Part shown: positions 18,141 to 26,393 of the stretch, one piece after another | Layout: each line of letters starts with the position of its first letter | How positions within the stretch are numbered: position 1 is the stretch's first letter | DNA from: Novosphingobium piscinae | GTDB lineage: Bacteria; Pseudomonadota; Alphaproteobacteria; Sphingomonadales; Sphingomonadaceae | DNA: 64,000 nt | Reading direction: 5' to 3' | Assembly: GCF_014230355.1 (NCBI RefSeq) | Contig: NZ_JACLAX010000003.1 | Coordinates: 124,001 to 188,000 of the forward strand | Notes under the pieces: model-generated | Databases searched by the model: none | Told to the model about the DNA's origin: nothing | Seen by the model: the letters and a program-made list of their open reading frames with translations, nothing else | Program-made: the position numbers and the translations under genes

Positions 18141-18625
18141 ACCGGGTGCTCGACCACGTTGAGCGAAGGCGAATTCTTGAACAGCCAACCGGAAAAGATC
18201 TTGCGCCAGCGCAGGGGGTCGGCGGTGCTACGGCGCTCTTCCACCCAGACCTGGACGAAGGCTCCGATCTCGGGCGGGCTTTCCCACGGCAGGGTACGCT
18301 CGCAATTGGCCAGCTTGACGATCACGTTGCCGACCCGGCGCACCTCACCGGTGCGCAGGACCAGATCCTGTGCCAGATTGTTGCGCTTGTTGAGCAGACC
18401 GATCGTCGCGACCCGATCCTTGACCGGCGTGCCATAGTCGCTTTCGACCGCCCGGGCCGCCGGCTTGCCACCAGCAACGCCGGTGGGGATGGCGGTGGCA
18501 GCCTCGTCAGGACCGGCATTGTCTGACCCGCAGGCGGTCAGCCACAAGCAGGCAGCCAGCCCTGTCAGCATCCGGCGACCGGGGCGCGGCGACGGGCGCG
18601 TCGTGAGGGCCCCGGCCCGGGTCAC
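17972..18625 (-). CDS. DUF2155 domain lipoprotein
   Basis: A 217-residue protein with a lipoprotein signal (charged start, hydrophobic MLTGLAACLWLTAC with lipobox LTAC, acylated cysteine near residue 32). The central DUF2155 domain reads DRVATIGLLNKRNNLAQDLVLRTGEVRRVGNVIVKLANCE and continues to FSGWLFKNSPSLNVVEHPVYDVWVKDC. The C-terminal 40 residues are a low-complexity Ala/Ser tail that overlaps aat on the other strand. Function is unknown; in alphaproteobacteria these genes often sit beside aat and the NDUFA12 gene, as here. Confidence 0.85.
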   Translation of the reverse strand: MTRAGALTTRPSPRPGRRMLTGLAACLWLTACGSDNAGPDEAATAIPTGVAGGKPAARAVESDYGTPVKDRVATIGLLNKRNNLAQDLVLRTGEVRRVGNVIVKLANCERTLPWESPPEIGAFVQVWVEERRSTADPLRWRKIFSGWLFKNSPSLNVVEHPVYDVWVKDCAMKFPGEEEDPAAYAAASSAAKPSGSASTASSAPTITPSPAGSAAAE

Positions 18626-18630
18626 GCGAA

Positions 18631-19044
18631 TCAGGCGTCCGGCGACCAGGCTTCGTAATCGCCGGTGGCGCGGGCCCGCACGCCGCCCTTCTCGAGCGCA
18701 CCCTGCGGCAAGTAGGCCTGGGCCGTGCCAGTGGCATTGGGCGTGTAGTCCACCTCCCAGATCCGCGGCGGCGGCAGGAAACTCTCGGGCACGCCGTCAA
18801 AGGTGCCATGCAGCCAGCCATGCCATTCGGCGGGGACCCGGCTGGCATCGTTGGCACCGTTGTAGATCACCCAGCGGCGCTCCTGGCCAGCGCGGGGGTG
18901 GCCCTTGGGATAAGGCTTACGGCCACGGTAGTAGCGATTGCCTTGCGCATCGGTGCCGACCTGCTCGCCGTGGCGGGCGCTGTCGATGAGGGTGCCGATG
19001 GTGGCGCCGTTCCACCAGGTGAAGATCTTCGCGAGGATACCCAT
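18631..19044 (-). CDS. NADH:ubiquinone oxidoreductase accessory subunit, NDUFA12 family
   Basis: A 137-residue protein with the NDUFA12 (B17.2) pattern: FTWWNGATIGTLIDSARHGEQVGTDAQGNRYY at the N-terminus, then RRWVIYNGANDASRVPAEWHGWLHG near residue 53 and a C-terminal LPQGALEKGGVRARATGDYEAWSPD. It is a supernumerary subunit of alphaproteobacterial and mitochondrial complex I, on the membrane-arm/peripheral-arm junction. ATG at 19044 gives the normal length. Six bases before the DUF2155 gene, likely co-transcribed with it. Confidence 0.9.
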   Translation of the reverse strand: MGILAKIFTWWNGATIGTLIDSARHGEQVGTDAQGNRYYRGRKPYPKGHPRAGQERRWVIYNGANDASRVPAEWHGWLHGTFDGVPESFLPPPRIWEVDYTPNATGTAQAYLPQGALEKGGVRARATGDYEAWSPDA

Positions 19045-19121
19045 GGCCGTCGCGCCTAGCGGATCGAAGGGGGGTGCGGCAAGAGGCGAGAGACCGGGAT
19101 CGCCGCAAGGCGGCGCGGTGA

Positions 19122-19601
19122 TCACCAGCTGACGAGATCGCCCGGCTTGATCCCCAGCGCCGCGGCCCGTCCCTCGTTGAGCTCGAGCACGGCCAGTGTC
19201 ACCCCGGCCGAGGGCAGCGGGGTTTCATCATAGGGCACGCCATGGGCGATGTTGAGGATCCGGCGATCCTTGCCGATGAAGATGATGTCCAGCGGAATCA
19301 CCGTGTTGCGCATCCAGAACGCGGCATGGTCGGGCGGCTGGCGGAGGAAGATCATGCCCTCGTCCGCGCCCATCTTGGTGCGGAACATCAAGCCACGCTG
19401 CTGCTCGGGTTCGGTGCTGGCTACCTCGACGCGGAAGGCATGCCGACCCACCCGCAACGGGATCACCGGCAGCCCGGATTCGGGATGGCGCGTTTCGGCC
19501 GACTGGGCCGCGGCGGCCGGCTGGCCACCCGCCTGACCGGACGAACAGGCCGCCAGCGCGGCGAAGGCGATGGCCTGAGCGGCCCGGGACCAAATCGTCA
19601 T
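19122..19601 (-). CDS. DUF192 family lipoprotein
   Basis: A 159-residue secreted protein. It begins with MTIWSRAAQAIAFAALAACSSG, a lipoprotein signal with lipobox LAAC, followed by a low-complexity linker and one DUF192 domain: VEVASTEPEQQRGLMFRTKMGADEGMIF near residue 70, FWMRNTVIPLDIIFIGKDRRI near 105 and LELNEGRAAALGIKPGD at the end. Biochemical role unknown. Its ATG overlaps the recX stop (ATGA). Confidence 0.88.
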   Translation of the reverse strand: MTIWSRAAQAIAFAALAACSSGQAGGQPAAAAQSAETRHPESGLPVIPLRVGRHAFRVEVASTEPEQQRGLMFRTKMGADEGMIFLRQPPDHAAFWMRNTVIPLDIIFIGKDRRILNIAHGVPYDETPLPSAGVTLAVLELNEGRAAALGIKPGDLVSW

Positions 19602-20182
19602 GCGTCGTTCTCCAGCTCCCCGCCCTCGGCCACCCAAGCCTCTGCCGCCTGCGGGTCGGCCGCGTCAAGCACGTCGCGGGCGTGATCCGCGCGATGGCCC
19701 GCCCGCAGCAGCGCGGCAAGCTGCTTTTCCCGCGCGGCGCGCTGGACCGCGCGGTCCATGCCGCCTGCGGCCGCGACGGCGAAGGGGCCAAGCCGCCGGC
19801 GCCGGGCGAAGGCCAGCGCTGCGGCGCGCTGGCTTGCCTCGCTCCCCGTCACGGACTGCCGCTCCTCGGCGGCGATCCCCGCAGCGTCGAGTGCCTGGCC
19901 GATCCGCCGCTCGCCATAGCCCCGGCGACGCAGCGAGCCGGCCTTCATCCGGGCATAGGCGGCATCGTCCACATAGCCCGCCTGGACAAAGCGCGCGACC
20001 AGATCGCCCACCGGCGGTTCCCCCGCGCCAGCCCAGCCGCGCTCGGCGAGCTTGCGTTTCAGATATGTTTCGAGTTTAGCCGCGCTCACCGCGAATCGGG
20101 CGACATAGGCCAGGGCCAAGTCATCAAGGCGCGCGGGGTCGAGCGGCCGGGGTGTGCGTTTCTGTCGGGAATGCGTAGTCAT
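19598..20182 (-). CDS. recX: regulatory protein RecX family
   Basis: A 194-residue RecX-like protein: LALAYVARFAVSAAKLETYLKRKL in the first three-helix repeat, then FVQAGYVDDAAYARMKAGSLRRRGYGERRIGQALDAAGI, the most conserved RecX stretch, near residue 65. Family members cap or inhibit RecA filaments. No recA gene lies next to it. The C-terminal repeat is more divergent, as is usual. Translationally coupled to the DUF192 gene. Confidence 0.85.
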   Translation of the reverse strand: MTTHSRQKRTPRPLDPARLDDLALAYVARFAVSAAKLETYLKRKLAERGWAGAGEPPVGDLVARFVQAGYVDDAAYARMKAGSLRRRGYGERRIGQALDAAGIAAEERQSVTGSEASQRAAALAFARRRRLGPFAVAAAGGMDRAVQRAAREKQLAALLRAGHRADHARDVLDAADPQAAEAWVAEGGELENDA

Positions 20183-20344
20183 CCGGCCTTATTCGTGCCA
20201 CAGTCGTTAAGGATTGGGGAGGCCCGGTCTGCGAACCGGGGCACAGGCCGGGGGGTCCGTGCCAATGCTGGGTTCACAAATGGGCGCCTACCGGCGCCGG
20301 ATGACAGACGACCGGGCGACAACAACAAGAGACGGGTTTCTCGC

Positions 20345-22087
20345 ATGACCGACACCGCCACCCTGCTGGTGCCGACTCCGAACCAAGATACGCTGCCACG
20401 CCGTTTTTCGGACTTCGCCACCTTCGGCGAGGCGCTGGACTATGCGGCGCGGGGGCAGCGCGGGCTCAATTTCCACGATGCCCGCGGCAACCTGGTCCGG
20501 CCATACCCTTACGCCGAGCTGCGGGACGACGCGCTGGCGGTCGCGCGGCGGCTGATCGCGCGCGGGGTCAAGCCCGAGGACCGCATCGCCCTGATCGCCG
20601 AGACCGGGCCCGAATTCGCCGCGCTGTTCTGCGGCGTGATCTATGCCGGCGCCTGGCCAGTGCCGCTCCCGCTGCCAACCAGCTTCGGCGGCAAGGACAA
20701 CTATATCGAGCAGCTGGTCGTGCAGCTGCGCAGTTCCGACCCTTCGATCCTGTTCTTCCCGGCCGAGCTGGCCGAGATGTGCGGCGCTGCGGCCGCGCGG
20801 CAGGGCTGCGAGGGGCTGGGCTGGGACGCTTTTCTGGCCATGCCCGCGCCACATGGCGGGGTACTGCCCGAAGCCAGGCCGGATCAGATCTGCTATTTGC
20901 AGTACTCGTCCGGGTCGACCCGCTTTCCGCATGGCGTGGCTGTCACCCACGAGGCCCTGCTTAACAACCTTGCCGGGCATGGCCACGGCATGGCGCTGGT
21001 CCCCACCGACCGCTGCATCTCGTGGCTGCCTTGGTACCACGACATGGGGCTGGTCGGCTGCTTCCTCTCCGTCATCGCCAACCAGGTCTCGGTCGACTAT
21101 CTCAAGACCGAGGACTTCGCCCGCCGTCCGCTCGCCTGGCTCGACATGATCAGCCGCAACGCGGGCACCTCGATCTCCTATTCGCCCACCTTCGGCTACG
21201 ACATCTGCGCCCGCCGCATCTCCAGCCAGAGCCATGTCGCCGAGCGGTTCGACCTGTCGCGCTGGCGCATTGCCGGCAACGGGGCCGACATGATCCGGCC
21301 CGATGTGATGCAGGGCTTCGTCAACGCCTTTGCCGAAGCCGGCTTCAAGGCCGCCGCCTTCCTGCCCAGCTACGGCCTTGCCGAAGCGACCCTGGCGGTT
21401 ACCATCATGCCCCCGGGCGAAGGCATCCGGGTCGAGCTGGTCGAGGAAGAGCGCCTGTCGGGCACCCCGCGCGACCTGTCGCGCCCGGCCCGTTACCGGG
21501 CGATCGTCAACTGCGGCAAGCCGGTGCGGGACATGGTCGTCGAGATCAGAGGCGAACGCGGCCAGGTCCTCGCCGACCACCACATCGGCAAGGTGTGGTG
21601 CAAGGGCACCTCGGTCATGCACTCTTATTTCCGCGATCCCGAATCGACCGAGGCCTGCCTCGTCGACGGCTGGCTCGATACGGGCGACATGGGCTACATG
21701 GCGCAGGGCTACCTGTTCATCGTCGGCCGGGCGAAGGACATGATCATCATCAACGGCAAGAACCACTGGCCGCAGGACATCGAATGGGCCGTGGAGCAGC
21801 TACCCGGCTTCCACCAGGGCGATATCGCCGCCTTCTCGGTCCAGGCGGAGAATGGCGAGGAGGTCCCCGCCGTGCTGGTCCACTGCCGCGTCTCTGATCC
21901 GGTCGAGCGCAAGAAGCTGCATGACCAGATCAAGGACAAGGTCCGCTCGATCACGGGCATGAACTGCGTGGTCGAACTGGTCCCGCCGCGGACCCTGCCG
22001 CGCACCAGCTCGGGCAAGCTGTCGCGCGCCAAGGCGCGCAACCTGTACCTCGCCGGGGAAATCCAGCCCTATCCGCTGGCTGCCTGA
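20345..22087 (+). CDS. fatty acyl-AMP ligase (FAAL)
   Basis: A 580-residue ANL-superfamily adenylating enzyme of the FAAL type (FadD32-like). The ATP loop YLQYSSGSTRFPHGV near residue 182 has R where acyl-CoA synthetases have G, as in FAALs, and WYHDMGLV near 229 is the FAAL form of the H-motif. GLAEATL, DTGDMGY (near 445), GRAKDMIIINGKNHWPQDIE (near 461) and the C-terminal SSGKLSRAKAR lysine near 555 complete the active site. FAALs make acyl-AMP and pass the acyl group to a carrier protein rather than CoA. No PKS, NRPS or acyl carrier protein is nearby, so the acceptor is unknown. ATG at 20345. Confidence 0.9.
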   Translation: MTDTATLLVPTPNQDTLPRRFSDFATFGEALDYAARGQRGLNFHDARGNLVRPYPYAELRDDALAVARRLIARGVKPEDRIALIAETGPEFAALFCGVIYAGAWPVPLPLPTSFGGKDNYIEQLVVQLRSSDPSILFFPAELAEMCGAAAARQGCEGLGWDAFLAMPAPHGGVLPEARPDQICYLQYSSGSTRFPHGVAVTHEALLNNLAGHGHGMALVPTDRCISWLPWYHDMGLVGCFLSVIANQVSVDYLKTEDFARRPLAWLDMISRNAGTSISYSPTFGYDICARRISSQSHVAERFDLSRWRIAGNGADMIRPDVMQGFVNAFAEAGFKAAAFLPSYGLAEATLAVTIMPPGEGIRVELVEEERLSGTPRDLSRPARYRAIVNCGKPVRDMVVEIRGERGQVLADHHIGKVWCKGTSVMHSYFRDPESTEACLVDGWLDTGDMGYMAQGYLFIVGRAKDMIIINGKNHWPQDIEWAVEQLPGFHQGDIAAFSVQAENGEEVPAVLVHCRVSDPVERKKLHDQIKDKVRSITGMNCVVELVPPRTLPRTSSGKLSRAKARNLYLAGEIQPYPLAA

Positions 22088-22104
22088 GCCAGGACGGCAA
22101 GGGC

Positions 22105-22497
22105 TCAGCCCAGCAGCGGACGGAACACCATCGCCAGCCCGACCAGGCTGGCGAGATAGACGACAGTGCGCACCAGTGGAATGCCGGCCCAGTAGAGCGG
22201 CAGGTAGACCGTCCGGGCCCCCAGCCAGATCCACCCACCCAATGCGGTCATCGGGCTGTGCCGGCCGGTGAGATGAACCAGCAGCAGACCAATGATCGCC
22301 ACCGGCAGGGTCTCAAGGAAATTGGCCTGGGCACGGATCAGCCGGCCTACCACGGGATCGGGCGGCGGCAGCGCCTCGTCGCGCGCGCCAACGTTCCAGG
22401 CCGAACCGTACTGCGCGGTCTTGGCCTGTCCAGCCACCATGATGTGGACCAGCAGAAGCCCGGCCGCCCAGACCAGGATCCTCAGTTCGTCGGCCAT
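22105..22497 (-). CDS. MAPEG family membrane protein
   Basis: A 130-residue protein with four hydrophobic segments. GSAWNVGARDEALPPPDPVVGRLIRAQANFLETLPVAI near residues 30-68 contains the RAQ.N..E..P motif of MAPEG proteins. The family includes glutathione-dependent membrane transferases; no substrate can be assigned. ATG at 22497 chosen because the upstream start adds only 11 unconserved residues. Convergent with the FAAL gene. Confidence 0.85.
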   Translation of the reverse strand: MADELRILVWAAGLLLVHIMVAGQAKTAQYGSAWNVGARDEALPPPDPVVGRLIRAQANFLETLPVAIIGLLLVHLTGRHSPMTALGGWIWLGARTVYLPLYWAGIPLVRTVVYLASLVGLAMVFRPLLG

Positions 22498-22626
22498 GTC
22501 CTTGCACCCTCGTCCTGGCTGCCCTGTCACCGGGCCGGCGCTTGTGTCTTATCGCCCTAACACAGCTTGACCGGGGGCGGAAGAGCGCCCATCTCTAGCC
22601 CGGAACAACCGGAAAAGTCTGCACGC

Positions 22627-23835
22627 ATGGCCACGATCCCAACCGACACCACGACCGCAGCCCCGCTGACCTTGACCCCGCCCGATCCGGTTCCGGTCGT
22701 CGCGCCGAGCCAGGCCGTGGGGCTCGTGCCGATCAGCGAGGAGGCCAAGTCCAAGCTGCAGCAGAAGGTCGATGCCTTTGTCGCCGATCTGGTCGCGCAG
22801 GACCCGAACAGCCCCGAATTCGGCAAGCGGATCGACCAGCTCACCAACATGGGCCGCAAGGAGATCGCCGTGGCGGCCGGCATGTCGAACCGTTTCCTCG
22901 ATCGCCCGGTGCGGGCGATGGACAAGGACAGCGGCGTCGGCGCCAACCTGGCCGAACTGCGGCGCACGGTGGAGGAGCTCGATCCCGGCAAGGCCGGCGC
23001 GCTCAGCAAGCCGAAGAAGCTGCTGGGGATCATCCCCTTCGGCAACAGCCTGAAGCGCTACTTCAACTCGTACCAGTCGGCTCAGACGCACATCCAGTCG
23101 GTGCTCACCCACCTGGCCTCGGGCAAGGACGAGCTGCTGATGGACAATGCGGCGATCGACGTGGAGCGGCAGAAGCTGTGGGAGGCGATGGGCAATCTCG
23201 AACAGATGATCGAGATCAGCCGGACCATGGACGCCAAGCTGGAGGAGACCGCCGCCGACCTGGACGCGACCGAGCCGGCCAAGGCCAAGGCGATCCGCGA
23301 GAGCGCGCTGTTCTACACCCGCCAGCGCACCCAGGACCTGATGACCCAGATGGCGGTCACCGTGCAGGGCTACCTGGCGCTGGATCTGGTCAAGAAGAAC
23401 AACGTCGAACTGGTCAAGGGCGTCGATCGCGCCAGCACCACCACGGTCGCCGCGCTGCGCACCGCGGTCACGGTGGCCCAGGCCATGGCGAACCAACGGC
23501 TGGTGCTCGATCAGGTCACCGCGCTCAACACCACCACGGCCAACATGATCGACAGCACCGGCCAGCTGCTCAAGACCCAGACCGCGCGCATCCACGAACA
23601 GGCCGCGAGCAGCACGATCCCGCTGGAAACGCTGCAGCGGGCGTTCCAGAACATCTATGACACCATGGATTCGATCGACACCTTCAAGCTCAAGGCGCTC
23701 GATGCGATGAAGCAGACGGTCAACACCCTCTCGACCGAGCTTGACAAGTCCAAGGGTTACATCGCCCGGGCCGAGGGCGCCGCCCAGGCGCAGCTCACCG
23801 CCGACGCGCCCTCGCCGCTCTCGCTGGAGGGCTGA
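22627..23835 (+). CDS. telA: toxic anion resistance protein, TelA/KlaA family
   Basis: A 402-residue TelA protein: a Pro/Thr-rich start, then GLVPISEEAKSKLQQKVDAFVADL, the EIAVAAGMSNRFLDRPVRAM motif near 90, KPKKLLGIIPFGNSLKRYFNSYQSAQTHIQSVL near 140, and long helical coiled segments to the end. First linked to tellurite resistance, TelA proteins occur widely in envelope-stress operons. ATG at 22627. Its stop is 4 bases before the TTG start of the next gene, and such TelA/XpaC pairing is common. Confidence 0.92.
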   Translation: MATIPTDTTTAAPLTLTPPDPVPVVAPSQAVGLVPISEEAKSKLQQKVDAFVADLVAQDPNSPEFGKRIDQLTNMGRKEIAVAAGMSNRFLDRPVRAMDKDSGVGANLAELRRTVEELDPGKAGALSKPKKLLGIIPFGNSLKRYFNSYQSAQTHIQSVLTHLASGKDELLMDNAAIDVERQKLWEAMGNLEQMIEISRTMDAKLEETAADLDATEPAKAKAIRESALFYTRQRTQDLMTQMAVTVQGYLALDLVKKNNVELVKGVDRASTTTVAALRTAVTVAQAMANQRLVLDQVTALNTTTANMIDSTGQLLKTQTARIHEQAASSTIPLETLQRAFQNIYDTMDSIDTFKLKALDAMKQTVNTLSTELDKSKGYIARAEGAAQAQLTADAPSPLSLEG

Positions 23836-23839
23836 ACGC

Positions 23840-24604
23840 TTGCCCGGTGACGCGCGAGACAGCGACCGGATCCTGGCCGAGGCGCGGCGCAGCCTGGTAA
23901 CCCAGCGCGCCGGCGGCCGGCGGGTGGCGACCCGTGCGTCGATCGGCCGGCGCTCGGCCCAGCTCAAGCGGGAGCATCTGCTGGCACGGCTCAAACGCGC
24001 GCTCTTCGCGATCGCCGCCGTGGTCGTGGCCACCATGGGTGCGGGACTGGTGCTCAACGGGATCGGACTGGGCGGACTGTTCCTTGCCGTACTGGCTGCG
24101 GTGGTGATCGGCGGGGTCCTGCTCAGCTATCCCCGGATGGCCGTGCCGGACCGCGAGCAGTTGGCCCAGGGATCACTCCGGGCGATCGTCGGCAACACCG
24201 AGCTGTGGCTGGAAACGCAGCGGCCGGCCCTGCCCGCTCCGGCGGTTCGGTTGGTCGACCAGATCGGCGTGCAGCTGGACGCGCTCGGTCTGCAGCTTGA
24301 CCGGATCGGCCAGGATCAGCCGGGCACGGCCGAAATCCGCAAGCTCGTCGGTGAGGACCTGCCCGGGCTGGTCAGCACCTATACGTCGATCCCCGCCCAC
24401 CTGCGCGCCGAACCGCGGGCCGGCGGCAGCACGCCGGACCAGGCGCTGACCGAAAGCCTCGGCCGGATCAGCGGCGAGATCGACAGCGTCACCCGCCAGC
24501 TCGCCAGCGGCCCGATCGATGCCCTGGCGATCAAGGCGCGCTATCTGGACTACAAGTACGGCGGCGCGCTGGAGGACCAGAGCGGGGATCCTGCCTCGGG
24601 CTGA
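23840..24604 (+). CDS. XpaC-like protein (5-bromo-4-chloroindolyl phosphate hydrolysis family)
   Basis: A 254-residue protein with two hydrophobic helices in tandem (ALFAIAAVVVATMGAGLVL and GGLFLAVLAAVVIGGVLL, residues about 50-95) and a helical C-terminal domain ending LDYKYGGAL. I identify it by this layout and by its position directly after telA; proteins of this family usually travel with TelA. The name comes from an old indicator-hydrolysis phenotype and does not imply a phosphatase. Start is a TTG at 23840 with GGAGG (23826-23830) about ten bases upstream, inside the telA stop region; no ATG or GTG fits. Confidence 0.7.
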   Translation: MPGDARDSDRILAEARRSLVTQRAGGRRVATRASIGRRSAQLKREHLLARLKRALFAIAAVVVATMGAGLVLNGIGLGGLFLAVLAAVVIGGVLLSYPRMAVPDREQLAQGSLRAIVGNTELWLETQRPALPAPAVRLVDQIGVQLDALGLQLDRIGQDQPGTAEIRKLVGEDLPGLVSTYTSIPAHLRAEPRAGGSTPDQALTESLGRISGEIDSVTRQLASGPIDALAIKARYLDYKYGGALEDQSGDPASG

Positions 24605-24680
24605 GGCATGGAGGCTCACGACGACAATCGCGGTGGCCGGAACAGCCAGGCCTGCCGTCCGAACGCCAGCCCGACATCAT

Positions 24681-24770
24681 CGTCACCCCGGGCTAGACAC
24701 GGGGCCGGGCTTCCTCTTGCGGCGGCAGAACCGGCATGAAGCCTCGTCCCGGGTCTAGCCCGGGACGACG
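24681..24770. repeat. REP-like intergenic palindrome
   Basis: Two imperfect inverted arms of 33 bases, 24681-24713 and 24738-24770, each built around CCCGGGCTAGAC (or its complement), flank a 24-base loop. The sequence type (CGTC-CCCGGGCTAGACCCGGG) resembles repeated extragenic palindromes that are scattered in sphingomonad genomes. It lies between the XpaC-like gene and the convergent OmpA gene and could act as a transcript terminator. Confidence 0.6.
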
Positions 24771-24839
24771 ATCGACTGTCGGCGCGTCTCTCCCCCCTGC
24801 TGCACCCAGCGGATCCAACCGGGGAGAGAACGCCCACCA

Positions 24840-25742
24840 TTACTCCACGTCGACGCTCTTGCTCACCAACACGTTGATGGAGACGCGGCGGTTCTGCGCC
24901 TTGCCTTCCTCGGTGTCGTTGCTGGCCAGCGGATCAGCCTTGGCCATGCCGGTCGGCGTCAGCATGCGGTAAGGCTTCCACTTGCAGGCCTGCTGCAGGT
25001 AGTTGATGACGGCCCCTGCCCGCTTCTCGCTGAGCACCTGGTTGTAATCGTCGCTGCCAACCGAGTCGGTATAGCCGACCACCAGCATCAGCGCATTCTC
25101 CTGGGCCTCGGCGGCCTGGGCCACACGGCAGAGATCCGCCCTGGCGGCGGGCGAGAGCGCCCACTTGCCGGTATCGAAGTAGACGTTCGACGTGCTCTTG
25201 ATGTTGTATTTGTCGATATCGCCAAGCCGCCCGCGCAGCGCCTCGGTGGCTGCGGCCTGCTCCTCGAACTGCTGGGCCGTGCCGGTGCGGATCATGGCGG
25301 CGGTCTTGTAGTCGTTGTTGCGGTAGGTAACCTGGCTCGCGACCAGGGCATTGCCCGCCTGCAGCGTCTTGACCGTTACCGGCAGGCCGTTGAGCAAGGC
25401 GGACAGGTCCTGCTTGCCACGGCTGCCGAACAGGCCGCTGCTGGCCTTCACCTTGGTCGCGTCGGTCAGGGTGATGACCGAACTGGTCCCGTCTGGGGCC
25501 GTCACCTTGATGCGCTGTCCGCTCCGCGCCGAGATGATGCCCTTGACCTCGGGCCCCGGGGCCAGTGCGGCGGGGTCGTATTCGGCAGTGCCATAAACGG
25601 TGATGCTGCTGCGCCCAGCGTCCTGCTGCGTCGCTCCGGCCGTGGCGGGATCCTGCGGCTGTGCGACCACGGCGCCTGCCATGGGCAGCGCGAACGTCGC
25701 GAGCGTCAGGGAAAGCCGGCGCCTCATGGGCATGGCGTGCAT
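24840..25742 (-). CDS. OmpA family protein with N-terminal beta domain
   Basis: A 300-residue exported protein: signal peptide to about residue 28 (LSLTLATFALPMAGAVVAQ), a beta-rich domain (GIISARSGQRIKVTAPDGTSSVITLTDATKVK, residues about 65-130) resembling DUF5666-type OB folds, a short helical link, and an OmpA/MotB domain from about 185 (NVYFDTGKWALSPAARADL ... VVGYTDSVGSDDYNQVLSEKRA ... KAQNRRVSINV). The OmpA part should bind peptidoglycan. It lacks a beta-barrel, so it is probably periplasmic. ATG at 25742 has AAGGAG upstream. Confidence 0.82.
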   Translation of the reverse strand: MHAMPMRRRLSLTLATFALPMAGAVVAQPQDPATAGATQQDAGRSSITVYGTAEYDPAALAPGPEVKGIISARSGQRIKVTAPDGTSSVITLTDATKVKASSGLFGSRGKQDLSALLNGLPVTVKTLQAGNALVASQVTYRNNDYKTAAMIRTGTAQQFEEQAAATEALRGRLGDIDKYNIKSTSNVYFDTGKWALSPAARADLCRVAQAAEAQENALMLVVGYTDSVGSDDYNQVLSEKRAGAVINYLQQACKWKPYRMLTPTGMAKADPLASNDTEEGKAQNRRVSINVLVSKSVDVE

Positions 25743-25894
25743 GGGTTAAACTCCTTCAATCTGCCCCGTCCGGTCGCTGACTGTTGAGGGGATCCTTGCC
25801 CCTGGATGAATGGCACAACATCGGCCAGGCCAGGCCCGCCGCATAGCGCCTGACTTGCGATGAACCGAGTGTCCCGTTGCATTGGCCGCATCAC

Positions 25895-26338
25895 TCAAAT
25901 GTCCTCGCGATGAAGCTCGAGATAGTCTCGCGGGATCTTCAGCGCCGCGGCCGCAACCCGGGTCTCGTGCAGGAACAGCATCAGACCCCACATCAGCAGC
26001 GCGAGGGCAATCAGAAAAAACACCGCCGCAACCCATTCGAGCGGATAGCCCGCCATTTCTTCCACGAACAGGGTCGCCACCGTGGTGCCGATTGCCAGAC
26101 CGGAGATCACCAGGTTGCGGATAGCCTTGGTAATGACGGTGATCCGCTCGTCGCAGGCGCGGATCTCGCTGACGATCATGTCATGCTCGGTGCCGAAGGT
26201 CTCGCTGTGGCGCTGCTGGAGATGGCGGGAGCGGTCAACGATCCGTCCCAGACGGGTCGACAGGATGTTCAGGATATTGCCGATCGCCACCAGCACGAAG
26301 ACCGGAGCGAGCGCGAGCTGGATCGTGTGGGCTATCAT
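25895..26338 (-). CDS. DUF2721 family membrane protein
   Basis: A 147-residue protein with an N-terminal helix (TIQLALAPVFVLVAIGNILNIL), a charged loop LSTRLGRIVDRSRHLQQRH, and two further transmembrane helices near residues 72-92 and 103-125. The order TM - RLGRIVDR loop - TM - TM is the DUF2721 pattern. Function unknown. Nothing in the neighbourhood (OmpA-like protein, manA) points to a role. Confidence 0.82.
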   Translation of the reverse strand: MIAHTIQLALAPVFVLVAIGNILNILSTRLGRIVDRSRHLQQRHSETFGTEHDMIVSEIRACDERITVITKAIRNLVISGLAIGTTVATLFVEEMAGYPLEWVAAVFFLIALALLMWGLMLFLHETRVAAAALKIPRDYLELHREDI

Positions 26339-26393
26339 GGTCTTGCCCTTCTAGCGCTGCGGCCCACCCCGCGCCAGCATCGCGGGTGGCAAA

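Noticed and set aside
19682..20344. Upstream extension of the FAAL reading frame to 19682.
   Set aside because: The extension is antisense to recX and DUF192 and the ATG at 20345 gives a full-length FAAL.
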